Source: Tepidimonas taiwanensis
Lineage (GTDB): Bacteria > Pseudomonadota > Gammaproteobacteria > Burkholderiales > Burkholderiaceae_C
Assembly (NCBI RefSeq): GCF_020162115.1
Contig: NZ_CP083911.1
Span: 1,488,001-1,552,000, forward strand
Direction: 5' to 3'
DNA: 64,000 nt
Below the pieces are notes generated by a model. That model worked only from the letters and a program-made list of their open reading frames with translations, had not been told where the DNA came from and ran no database searches. Shown here piece after piece: positions 39,764 through 47,900 of the stretch. Position numbers and translations under genes: made by a program. The first letter of the stretch is position 1. Every line of letters begins with the position of its first letter.

Positions 39764-40408
39764 ATGCCACGCAAGCCACCGAAAGGGTACTTCGTCCGCG
39801 GTCACTTCGTCGCCTACGGCAGCGAGGAGGACGCCGAACTCAAGCGCGCCGCCAAGTGGGACGCGGAGTTCAGCAAGACCGACCTGAAAAAGCGCAGCGC
39901 CCACCTGCAGGCGGTGGGCGAGCAGCTCCTGACCCTCAAGGCCGCGTTGCTGCAGCGCCTGGCGCTGCCGGACGTGCTGCTGGAAGCGGTGGCCGAGGCC
40001 AAGCGCATCGATGACTTCGAGGGCCGGCGGCGCCAGCTGCAATACATCGGCAAGCTGATGCGGCGGCTCGACGAGGCCCAGGTCGCGGCGATCGAGGCGG
40101 CCGTGGCCGAGCAGCACCAGGGGAGCGCCGCCGAGACGCAGCGGCTGCACGAGGCCGAGCGCTGGCGCGAGCGACTCATCGCCGACGACGCGGCGCTCGA
40201 CGACTGGCGTGCCATCGACCCCCAGGCCGACTGGCAGCGGCTGCGCGCCCTGATCCGCCAGGCGCGCAAGGATGCGGCCAGCGCCGCCGCGGCGCCGACC
40301 GCGGAAACGGGAAACCATGCGGGCCAGACACCCCAGCACGGCCGGGCGTACCGTGAGCTGTTTCAACTCGTGCGCGCCGCGCTTGACGCGCACGCCCCGG
40401 CGACCTGA
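39764..40408 (+). CDS. darP: Ribosome biogenesis factor DarP (YjgA, DUF615)
   Basis: This 214-residue, charged, mostly helical protein belongs to the YjgA family, which associates with 50S assembly intermediates in E. coli. Recognisable segments are KSAHLQ-like KRSAHLQAVGEQLLTL, RRRQLQYIGKLMRRLD and the C-terminal GRAYRELFQLVR. It diverges from pmbA with only 22 bases between starts, a pairing common in beta- and gammaproteobacteria. mogA follows on the same strand. Confidence 0.92.
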   Translation: MPRKPPKGYFVRGHFVAYGSEEDAELKRAAKWDAEFSKTDLKKRSAHLQAVGEQLLTLKAALLQRLALPDVLLEAVAEAKRIDDFEGRRRQLQYIGKLMRRLDEAQVAAIEAAVAEQHQGSAAETQRLHEAERWRERLIADDAALDDWRAIDPQADWQRLRALIRQARKDAASAAAAPTAETGNHAGQTPQHGRAYRELFQLVRAALDAHAPAT

Positions 40409-40444
40409 CCCGACCCAATTCCCCACGACGCAGACCCCACCCCG

Positions 40445-41041
40445 ATGAGCACCCACGACCCCGTCACGATCGGCATCGTCTCCATCAGCGACCGCGCCAG
40501 CACCGGCGTGTACGAGGACAAAGGCCTGCCCGCGCTGCGCGAGTGGCTCTCCCGCGCGCTGAAAAACCCAATCACCTTCGTCGAACGGCTGATCCCGGAC
40601 GAGCGCGAGCGCATCAGCCAGACGCTGATCGAGCTCACCGACCAGGCCGGCTGCTCACTGGTGCTGACCACCGGTGGCACTGGCCCCGCCCCGCGCGACG
40701 TCACGCCCGAGGCAACGCTCGCCGTTGCGGACAAGGAAATGCCGGGCTTTGGCGAGCAGATGCGGCAGATCAGCCTGCACTTCGTGCCCACTGCCATCCT
40801 GTCACGGCAGGTCGCGGTCATCCGCGGCAAGAGCCTGATCATCAACCTGCCGGGGCAGCCCAAATCGATCGCGGAGACACTCGAGGGCGTGCGCGACGCC
40901 GACGGCAAGCCGGTGGTGCACGGGATTTTCGCGGCGGTGCCCTACTGCATCGACCTCATCGGCGGGCCGTATCTGGAGACGGATCCGGCGGTGTGCGCGG
41001 CCTTTCGGCCGAAGTCGGCGATCCGCCCGCCACGCGACTGA
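40445..41041 (+). CDS. mogA: Molybdopterin adenylyltransferase MogA
   Basis: MogA adenylates molybdopterin before molybdate insertion. It has 198 residues. The MPT-binding motif TTGGTGPAPRDVTPEAT is near 75-92, and the acidic SDRASTGVYEDKG segment is at the N-terminus. C-terminal LIINLPGQPKSIAETL is also conserved. It is 36 bases after darP. The 102 bases to the convergent cysE hold no clear terminator. Confidence 0.94.
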   Translation: MSTHDPVTIGIVSISDRASTGVYEDKGLPALREWLSRALKNPITFVERLIPDERERISQTLIELTDQAGCSLVLTTGGTGPAPRDVTPEATLAVADKEMPGFGEQMRQISLHFVPTAILSRQVAVIRGKSLIINLPGQPKSIAETLEGVRDADGKPVVHGIFAAVPYCIDLIGGPYLETDPAVCAAFRPKSAIRPPRD

Positions 41042-41143
41042 ACCGCCAGGCAGCGGCGGTGCGTGTTTCGGTCGGGCTCTGGTCAACGATCCAGCCGACG
41101 TGCGACCGACACCCGACGGCCCGCGGCGCACACGGCGTGCCGC

Positions 41144-41914
41144 TCACTTGCCGATGAGCTGGTTGAGCCGCTCGGCCTCGAAGTGCTCGGTCTTGGCCGC
41201 GTCGCTCGGCAGGCAGGCGCCGCGCTGCGCGCAGGCGAGCTTCTCGATCGCCTGCCACAGCAGCGCGATCTGGTGCTCGTGCGCCGCGGCGTTGTCGATC
41301 AGCCCGCGCATCGCCTGGCTCAGCGGGTCGTCGTTCTGCGTCACGCCGTAGGCGGAGAAGCCCATCTTCGCCGCGGCGGCCTCGCGTTTTTCGTCGGCGT
41401 CGGCGACGATGATGCGCGCCGGGTTGCCCACCGCGGTCGCGCCGGCCGGCACCGGTTTGGTGACGACGGCGTTGCTGCCGATCTTGGCGCCATCGCCCAC
41501 CGTGAACCCGCCCAGCACCTTGGCCCCGGCGCCGACGATCACGTCGCGCCCCAGGGTCGGGTGGCGCTTGGTGCCTTTGTACAGCGACGTGCCCCCCAGC
41601 GTCACGCCGTGGTAGATCGTGCAGCCGTCGCCGACCTCGGCCGTCTCGCCGATCACGACCCCCATCCCGTGGTCGATGAACACCCGCTCGCCGATGCGCG
41701 CGCCGGGGTGGATTTCGATGCCCGTGAGCCAGCGGTTCCAGTGCGAAATCCACCGCGCCAGCCAGCGCCATCCTCGCCGCCACAACGCGTGCGCCACCCG
41801 GTGCAGCCAGATCGCGTGCAGCCCCGGATAACACGTGAGCACCTCCCAGCGCGAGCGCGCCGCGGGGTCACGCTCCAGGATGGCGTCGATATCGGCTTTG
41901 AGGCGTTGCAGCAT
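41144..41914 (-). CDS. cysE: Serine O-acetyltransferase
   Basis: CysE makes O-acetylserine, the precursor of cysteine. It has 256 residues: a helical N-terminal part (to about 70), then a left-handed beta-helix of hexapeptide repeats (IHPGARIGERVFIDHGMGVVI onwards) containing catalytic His in FIDHG and YHGVTLGGT. A C-terminal extension of about 75 residues beyond the repeats is Ala/charged-rich and contains YGVTQNDDPLSQAMRGL; it is longer than in E. coli but common in this group. Confidence 0.94.
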   Translation of the reverse strand: MLQRLKADIDAILERDPAARSRWEVLTCYPGLHAIWLHRVAHALWRRGWRWLARWISHWNRWLTGIEIHPGARIGERVFIDHGMGVVIGETAEVGDGCTIYHGVTLGGTSLYKGTKRHPTLGRDVIVGAGAKVLGGFTVGDGAKIGSNAVVTKPVPAGATAVGNPARIIVADADEKREAAAAKMGFSAYGVTQNDDPLSQAMRGLIDNAAAHEHQIALLWQAIEKLACAQRGACLPSDAAKTEHFEAERLNQLIGK

Positions 41915-41985
41915 GTCGAAAAGCGGCTCGGGCGGGCAGACCCCACCAGACCGGGGCCCACGCGCAGCGACGAAGAGGATGGAGT

Positions 41986-42825
41986 CTAGCGCCTGCCACC
42001 GCGGGCGGCCTCGATCATCGCGCGCGCCACCCCGCGCAGGATGTGGATTTCGGCCATCGTCGGGGCCGCACGCAAGAACAACTGTCGCAACCGCGGCATC
42101 AGCTTTTTCGGCGCTGCGGGGTCGAGAAAGCCCACGGCGATGAGGGCCTCCTCCCAGTGGGCGAGCATCGCCGACACGGTGGGCGCGTCCGCCGGTGCAT
42201 CGGCGGCAGACGGCGCACGGCGGCGGATCCTTCCATTGCAGCCCGCTCCATCACGGACCTCACCTGTGCAGACCTCGCCATCGCGACGCTCGCCCGTGCG
42301 ACCGCCCATCTCGAACCCGCCCAGTGCCTGCCGCCACTCGTAGGCGATCAGCTGCACCGCCGCCGCCAGGTTCAGCGACCCGTATGCCGGTGCCGTCGGG
42401 ATACGCAGACAGACGTGGCAGCGGTACACATCGGCGTTGGCCATGCCATAGCGCTCCGGCCCGAACAGGAAGGCCACCCCGCCCACGGCACCGGCACGCG
42501 CCCGCGGCGCCAGCGCCGCCAAGTGCTCGCGCGGCGCCGCGGTGGGCGGGCCGAAGTCGCGCGGCGTCATCGCCGTCGCGCACACATAGCCCATGCCGTC
42601 GAGCGCCTCGTCCAGCGTCGCCACCACGCGGGCGCGTGCCAGCACGTCGGTGGCGCCGCTGGCCCGGTCCACCGCCTCGGGGCACTGCAGCACATCGGGC
42701 CAACGCGGCCGCACCAGCACCAGATCGTCGAACCCCATGACCTTGAGCGCGCGCGCCACCGCACCCACGTTGCCGGCATGGCTGGGCTCGATCAGCACGA
42801 AGCGTGTCGGGACGGCGGACTCCAC
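41986..42825 (-). CDS. trmJ: tRNA 2'-O-methyltransferase TrmJ (SPOUT family)
   Basis: TrmJ methylates the ribose of nucleotide 32 in tRNAs using S-adenosylmethionine. The 279 residues include SPOUT motif 1 (EPSHAGNVGAVARALK, 13-28), motif 2 (FLFGPERYGMAN, about 119-130) and motif 3 (AYGSLNLAAAVQLIAYE), which form the trefoil knot. The start is GTG. An unusual Gly/Arg/Asp-rich low-complexity insert at about 169-216 precedes the C-terminal helical region. It diverges from suhB. Confidence 0.9.
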   Translation of the reverse strand: MESAVPTRFVLIEPSHAGNVGAVARALKVMGFDDLVLVRPRWPDVLQCPEAVDRASGATDVLARARVVATLDEALDGMGYVCATAMTPRDFGPPTAAPREHLAALAPRARAGAVGGVAFLFGPERYGMANADVYRCHVCLRIPTAPAYGSLNLAAAVQLIAYEWRQALGGFEMGGRTGERRDGEVCTGEVRDGAGCNGRIRRRAPSAADAPADAPTVSAMLAHWEEALIAVGFLDPAAPKKLMPRLRQLFLRAAPTMAEIHILRGVARAMIEAARGGRR

Positions 42826-42919
42826 GGTTTGGTCGGTTTGGTGAAATAGAGGGCGACCGGTACAATCTCGCTATTGTCGCTGCCATCGCGCAGCCCCCGC
42901 TTGCTCTTGCCCACAATCC

Positions 42920-43897
42920 ATGACCGCCCACCTCCACCCCATGCTCAACGTGGCCATCAAGGCCGCGCGCGCCGCCGGCGCCCTCATCAACCGCGCCTCG
43001 CTCGACCTCGATGCGCTGCGCGTCGGCGCCAAGCAGACCAACGACTTCGTCACCGAGGTCGACCACGCGGCGGAGGCGGCGATCATCGACACGCTGCTGG
43101 GCGCCTACCCGGATCACGGCATCTGGGCGGAAGAGTCCGGCCGCCGCGACGGCAAGGGCAAAGGGCGGTCGTACACGTGGATCATCGACCCGCTCGATGG
43201 CACGACCAACTTCATCCACGGCTTTCCGGTCTACTGTGTCAGCATCGCGCTGATGGTGGACGGCAAGCTCGACCAGGCGGTCATCTACGACCCCACGCGC
43301 AACGACCTCTTCACCGCGAGCAAGGGGCGCGGCGCTTATCTCAACGACCGGCGCATCCGCGTGGCCAAGCGCACCCGGCTGGCGGACTGCCTGCTCAGCA
43401 CCGGCTTTCCGTTCCGCCCCGGTGACGCGTTCCAGACCTATCTGCGCATGTTCGGCGAGGTCATGCCGCGCGTGGCGGGCCTCCGCCGCCCGGGCTCGGC
43501 GGCGCTCGATCTGGCGTATGTCGCTGCGGGCTTCAGCGACGGCTTCTTCGAAATGGGCCTGAGCCCCTGGGACGTCGCGGCCGGCGCGCTGCTGGTCACG
43601 GAAGCGGGCGGCCTGATCGGCAACTTCACCGGCGAGGCCGATTTCCTCGAACAGAAAGAATGCCTCGCCGCCAACCCGCGCATCTACGGCCAGCTCGTCG
43701 GGCTGCTCGGCAAGTACAGCAAGTTCGCCCCGGCGAGCGAGAAGACCACGCGTGACGGCGCGGCGGGCGATGGTTCAGCCGGTCAAGGCGCGGAAGACCA
43801 TGGCACAGTGACCGATCCGTCCCCTGCGGCAGCCGACGCGGCCCGCGGCACGCAGCGCCCCTCGGGCACCGCCGGGCTGGCCGACGCGCCGTGGTGA
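42920..43897 (+). CDS. suhB: Inositol-1-monophosphatase family protein SuhB
   Basis: A Mg2+-dependent phosphatase; E. coli SuhB also joins rRNA antitermination complexes. It has 325 residues. The metal site is formed by WAEESG (E at about 74), IIDPLDGTTNFIHGFP and a C-terminal LSPWDVAAG. Residues after about 275 form a 50-residue low-complexity tail (Gly/Asp/Thr/Ala) not found in E. coli SuhB. A TACAATCT box at about 42860 could be the promoter -10. The divergent trmJ gene is the usual neighbour. Confidence 0.93.
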   Translation: MTAHLHPMLNVAIKAARAAGALINRASLDLDALRVGAKQTNDFVTEVDHAAEAAIIDTLLGAYPDHGIWAEESGRRDGKGKGRSYTWIIDPLDGTTNFIHGFPVYCVSIALMVDGKLDQAVIYDPTRNDLFTASKGRGAYLNDRRIRVAKRTRLADCLLSTGFPFRPGDAFQTYLRMFGEVMPRVAGLRRPGSAALDLAYVAAGFSDGFFEMGLSPWDVAAGALLVTEAGGLIGNFTGEADFLEQKECLAANPRIYGQLVGLLGKYSKFAPASEKTTRDGAAGDGSAGQGAEDHGTVTDPSPAAADAARGTQRPSGTAGLADAPW

Positions 43898-43913
43898 GCG
43901 GGTCGCGCTGACG

Positions 43914-46592
43914 ATGGCGACGACGCCCCCTGCGGACGCCCTCGCACCCAGCGGTACGCCGCCGGCCCCGCTGGAGGCCCACACGCCGATGATGCAGCAG
44001 TATCTGCGCATCAAGGCGGAATACCCCCACACGCTGGTGTTTTACCGCATGGGGGATTTTTACGAGCTGTTCTACGACGACGCGCACAAGGCGGCGCGGC
44101 TGCTCGACATCACGCTGACCACGCGCGGGCAGTCGGCCGGCGCGCCGGTGGTGATGGCGGGCGTGCCGGTGCACTCGGTGGAGACCTACCTGGCGCGCCT
44201 GATCCGCCTGGGCGAGTCGGTGGCGATCTGCGAGCAGGTGGGCGACGTCGCCACCGCCAAGGGGCCGGTGGAACGGCAGGTCGTGCGCATCGTCACGCCC
44301 GGCACGCTCACCGATGGCGAGCTGCTCGCCGACAAGGCCGACGCGGTGCTGCTCGCGCTGCACGTGGGGGCGCGGCGGCGCTGCGGGCTGGCGTGGCTGG
44401 CGGTCACGGAAGGCACGGTGCACCTGGCCGAGTGCGACTGGGCGGCGCTGCGCGGCTGGCTGCAGCGTATCGGCCCCAGCGAAGTCCTGCACGGCGGCGA
44501 TCTGGCCCCGGTGGCGGAGGCCGAGCTGCGCGGCTGGCTGGAACAGGTCGCCGCGCCGGTGCGCCCGGCGCTGACCGTGCGGCCCGCCTGGGCCTTCGAC
44601 GCCACGCTGGGCCAGCGCAAGCTGTGCGATCAATTGCAGGCGGCGACGCTGGCGGGCTGGGGCGCGCAGGATCTGCCGGAGGCGCACGCGGCGGCCTCCG
44701 CCCTGCTGGACTATGCCGAGCACACACAGGGGCAGCGCCTGGGCCACGTGCGCGCGCTGCGGGTGGTGCGCCCGCAGGAGTGGATCGAGCTGCCCGCGAC
44801 CACGCGCCGCAACCTGGAGCTGACGCAGACGTTGCGCGGCGAACCCGCCCCGACGCTGCTGTCGCTGCTGGACACCTGCGCGACGGGCATGGGCAGCCGG
44901 CTGCTGCGGCGCTGGCTGCTGGAGCCGCCGCGCGACCGCGCCATTGCGCGCGAGCGGCTGGCCGCCATCGGCGTGTTGCGCGAGCACGGCCCGGAGGCGC
45001 TGCGGCGCATGCTGCGCGGCGTGAGCGACGTGGAGCGGCTCGCCGCCCGCATCGCGCTGCGGCAGGCGCGCCCGCGCGAACTGGCCGGCCTGGTGCAGAC
45101 GCTACAGCGCGCACACACGTTGGCCGAGGCGGTCGCGGCCCTGCCGCCCGCGCCGGCGCCGGACGGCCTGCTGGGGCGACTCGCCACCGATCTGCGCCCG
45201 CCCACCGCGGTCGCCGAGCTGTTGTCGCGCGCGCTGCTGCCCGAACCGGCGGCCCTGATCCGCGACGGCGGCGTGATCGCCCCCGGATACGACGCGGAGC
45301 TCGACGAGCTGCGCGCGATCCAGGCCAACGCCGACGCGTTTCTGCTGGAACTGGAAGCGCGCGAACGCGCCCGCACGGGCATCGCCAACCTGCGCGTGCA
45401 GTACAACAAGGTGCACGGGTTCTACATCGAGGTCACGCAGGGCCAGCTCGACAAGGTGCCGGACGACTACCGCCGCCGCCAGACGCTGAAAAACGCCGAG
45501 CGCTTCATCACGCCCGAGCTGAAGGCCTTCGAGGACAAGGCGCTCAGCGCCCAGGAACGCGCGCTGGCACGCGAAAAGTGGCTCTACGAGCGACTGCTCG
45601 ACGAACTGCAACCGCACGTGCCGGCGCTCGCCACACTGGCCAAGGCGCTGGCGACGCTGGACGTGCTGGCCGCACTGGCGGAGCGGTCGCTGACGCTGCA
45701 GTGGAACGCGCCCACGTTCGTGCCGGAGCCGCGCATCGAAATCCGCCAAGGCCGCCATCCCGTGGTCGAAGCCCGGCTGCAGGAAACGGGCGCGGGCCCC
45801 TTCATCCCCAACGACACGGTGCTCGACGCGCGCACGCGCATGCAGATCATCACCGGCCCCAACATGGGCGGCAAGTCCACCTACATGCGGCAGGTGGCGC
45901 TGATCGTGCTGCTGGCCAGCATCGGCAGCTACGTCCCCGCGCAAAGCTGCCGCCTCGGGCCGATCGACGCCATCCACACCCGCATCGGCGCGGCGGACGA
46001 TCTGGCCAACGCGCAATCGACCTTCATGCTGGAGATGACCGAGGCGGCGCAGATCCTGCACCAGGCCACGGAGCACTCGCTCGTGCTGATGGACGAAATC
46101 GGGCGCGGCACCTCCACCTTCGACGGGCTGGCGCTCGCCGGGGCGATCGCGACGCACCTGCACGACAAGGTGCGCGCCTTCACGCTGTTTGCCACGCACT
46201 ACTTCGAGCTGACGCAATTCCCCGCCCAGCACCCGGGTGCGGTCAACGTGCACGTGAGCGCCGTCGAGGGCAAGGGGCGCTACATCGTCTTTCTGCACCA
46301 GATCGAGCCGGGGCCGGCGAGCCGCAGCTACGGCGTGCAGGTCGCGCGCCTGGCGGGGGTGCCGGCGGCGGTCGTCCACCAGGCGCGCCACACGCTGGCA
46401 CAGCTCGAGGCCGAATCGCTGCGCGCCCAGCAGCAGATCGACCTGTTTGCCGCCGCGCCGGAGCCCGAGCCGACGGCGGCGGACAAACACCCTGTGCTGC
46501 AACGGCTCGCCGAGCTGGACCCGGACGCGATGAGCCCGCGCGAGGCGCTGGAGGCGCTGTACCGGCTGCGCGGGTTGCTGGGGCCGGGTTGA
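43914..46592 (+). CDS. mutS: DNA mismatch repair protein MutS
   Basis: MutS recognises mismatches and starts repair with MutL. It has 892 residues. The mismatch-intercalating F-x-E is F49-Y50-E51 in MGDFYELF. The clamp/lever region fills about 270-575. The ATPase has Walker A GPNMGGKS (648-655), the signature STFMLEMTE, Walker B VLMDEIGRGTSTFDG and a helix-turn-helix at the dimer interface. The C-terminal ALEALYRLRGLL matches the tetramerisation tail. The start lies 16 bases after suhB. Confidence 0.97.
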   Translation: MATTPPADALAPSGTPPAPLEAHTPMMQQYLRIKAEYPHTLVFYRMGDFYELFYDDAHKAARLLDITLTTRGQSAGAPVVMAGVPVHSVETYLARLIRLGESVAICEQVGDVATAKGPVERQVVRIVTPGTLTDGELLADKADAVLLALHVGARRRCGLAWLAVTEGTVHLAECDWAALRGWLQRIGPSEVLHGGDLAPVAEAELRGWLEQVAAPVRPALTVRPAWAFDATLGQRKLCDQLQAATLAGWGAQDLPEAHAAASALLDYAEHTQGQRLGHVRALRVVRPQEWIELPATTRRNLELTQTLRGEPAPTLLSLLDTCATGMGSRLLRRWLLEPPRDRAIARERLAAIGVLREHGPEALRRMLRGVSDVERLAARIALRQARPRELAGLVQTLQRAHTLAEAVAALPPAPAPDGLLGRLATDLRPPTAVAELLSRALLPEPAALIRDGGVIAPGYDAELDELRAIQANADAFLLELEARERARTGIANLRVQYNKVHGFYIEVTQGQLDKVPDDYRRRQTLKNAERFITPELKAFEDKALSAQERALAREKWLYERLLDELQPHVPALATLAKALATLDVLAALAERSLTLQWNAPTFVPEPRIEIRQGRHPVVEARLQETGAGPFIPNDTVLDARTRMQIITGPNMGGKSTYMRQVALIVLLASIGSYVPAQSCRLGPIDAIHTRIGAADDLANAQSTFMLEMTEAAQILHQATEHSLVLMDEIGRGTSTFDGLALAGAIATHLHDKVRAFTLFATHYFELTQFPAQHPGAVNVHVSAVEGKGRYIVFLHQIEPGPASRSYGVQVARLAGVPAAVVHQARHTLAQLEAESLRAQQQIDLFAAAPEPEPTAADKHPVLQRLAELDPDAMSPREALEALYRLRGLLGPG

Positions 46593-46634
46593 AGTGCGGG
46601 GGCGCCACACCGGCTCCCGCAGGCGGCCCCCCTT

Positions 46635-46665
46635 GGCCGATCGGGGCCACCGGGGCCGATCGGCC
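46635..46665 (+). terminator. Strong hairpin after mutS
   Basis: GGCCGATCGG (46635-46644) pairs perfectly with CCGATCGGCC (46656-46665) around an 11-base loop, 43 bases after the mutS stop. There is no U-tract, so it may be a 3' stabilising or Rho-assisted structure rather than an intrinsic terminator. Confidence 0.4.
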
Positions 46666-46771
46666 GGCGCGACGTTTCCTGCCCCCACCGGGCCAATGGG
46701 CGACGATTCACGCAGACGCGCTCCGGTAAAATGCCCCGGATTGCCACTTTTGATACCACGAGGAGTATGGC

Positions 46772-47464
46772 ATGAGCGCCGCTGGGTTCGATTTCGAAAA
46801 AGCCCGCTTCAACATGATCGAGCAGCAGATCCGCCCGTGGGAGGTGCTCGACGCCACGGTGCTGGCGCTGCTGGGTCAGGTCAAGCGCGAAGCCTTCGTG
46901 CCCGCTGCCTATCAGGCGTTGGCGTTGTCCGACCTGGAGATTCCGCTCACGCAGCCGCCGGTCGAGGGCGAGTGCATGCTAGCGCCGAAGGTCGAGGCGC
47001 GCATCCTGCAGGACCTCGCGCTCAAACCCACGGACAACGTGCTCGAGATCGGCGCGGGCTCCGGCTACATGGCGGCGCTGATGGGGCGGCTCGCGCGCCG
47101 CGTGCTGACGCTGGAGATCAACCCCGCGCTCGCTGACATGGCGCGCGCCAACCTGGCCCGCGCAGGCATCGACAACGTGCGGGTCAAGACGGCCGACGCC
47201 ACCACGGCGCGCTTCGCCCCCTGCGCCGACGACGCGCCCTACGATGTGATCGTGCTCAGCGGCTCGGTGGCCGAGGTGCCCACGGACCTGCTGGAGCTGC
47301 TGCGCGTCGGCGGTCGGCTGTTTGCCGTCGTCGGCGACGAACCCATCATGCGCGCGACACTCATCGAGCGCACCGGCGAGGCCAGCTACCACAGCGTCGA
47401 GCCGTGGGACATCGTCATCCCGCGGCTGCGCCATTTCCCGCAGCCGTCCCCCTTCCGCTTCTGA
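46772..47464 (+). CDS. Protein-L-isoaspartate O-methyltransferase-like protein
   Basis: This 230-residue SAM-dependent methyltransferase fold has motif I VLEIGAGSGYMAAL (near 92-105) and post-I LEINPALADMA. It belongs to the Pcm-like family found before rhodanese-tolC in Burkholderiales. The canonical Pcm substrate loop (G-x-T-I-S-Q-P) is replaced by EGECMLAPKVEARIL, so true isoaspartyl repair activity is doubtful. AGGAGT precedes the start, and TAAAAT at about 46733 may be its -10 box. Confidence 0.8.
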   Translation: MSAAGFDFEKARFNMIEQQIRPWEVLDATVLALLGQVKREAFVPAAYQALALSDLEIPLTQPPVEGECMLAPKVEARILQDLALKPTDNVLEIGAGSGYMAALMGRLARRVLTLEINPALADMARANLARAGIDNVRVKTADATTARFAPCADDAPYDVIVLSGSVAEVPTDLLELLRVGGRLFAVVGDEPIMRATLIERTGEASYHSVEPWDIVIPRLRHFPQPSPFRF

Positions 47465-47475
47465 GCGATCACGCG

Positions 47476-47826
47476 ATGGTACCCCACATCCGCCCGGCGC
47501 AGTTGGCCGACTGGCTGCGCCAATGCCGCGCCGAACACCCGGACGCCGAACCGATCGTGCTCGACGTGCGCGAGCCGTGGGAAGTCCGCACCGCGAGCGT
47601 GCGCCCGGACGGCTTCGAGTTGCGCCACATCCCGATGGCCACCATCCCGATGCGGCTGGCCGAGCTGCCCGCGGACCGACCGATCGCCTGTCTGTGTCAC
47701 CACGGGGGGCGCAGCGCCCAGGTCGCGCACTTCCTGCACCGCCAGGGGTATCCGGACGTGGTCAATATCGCCGGCGGCATCCATGCCTGGTCGGCCGAGG
47801 TCGATCCGTCGATCCCCCAGTACTGA
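47476..47826 (+). CDS. Rhodanese-like domain protein
   Basis: A single rhodanese domain of 116 residues. The active-site loop is CLCHHGGRS, with the persulfide-forming Cys followed by the H-x-G-x-R-S pattern; LDVREPWEV is the conserved N-terminal CH2A motif. Probably handles sulfane sulfur in the cytoplasm. It starts 11 bases after the Pcm-like gene and is followed by the TolC-type gene after 74 bases. Confidence 0.87.
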   Translation: MVPHIRPAQLADWLRQCRAEHPDAEPIVLDVREPWEVRTASVRPDGFELRHIPMATIPMRLAELPADRPIACLCHHGGRSAQVAHFLHRQGYPDVVNIAGGIHAWSAEVDPSIPQY

Positions 47827-47859
47827 GTCGGTGGCCCTGCACGTTCCGGCGACCCGTCA

Positions 47860-47865
47860 TATACT
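47860..47865 (+). promoter_or_regulatory. Possible -10 element before tolC
   Basis: TATACT lies 35 bases before the tolC start in the 74-base gap after the rhodanese gene; the -35 match (CTGCAC) is weak. It suggests tolC can be transcribed independently. Confidence 0.35.
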
Positions 47866-47900
47866 CCCGACTGTATCGATCACGCGAGGGAACGTTCACC

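Noticed and set aside
46766..46774. ATG GCA TGA mini-frame at the ribosome site of the Pcm-like gene
   Set aside because: Two codons overlapping the true start. Probably chance, with no sign of function.
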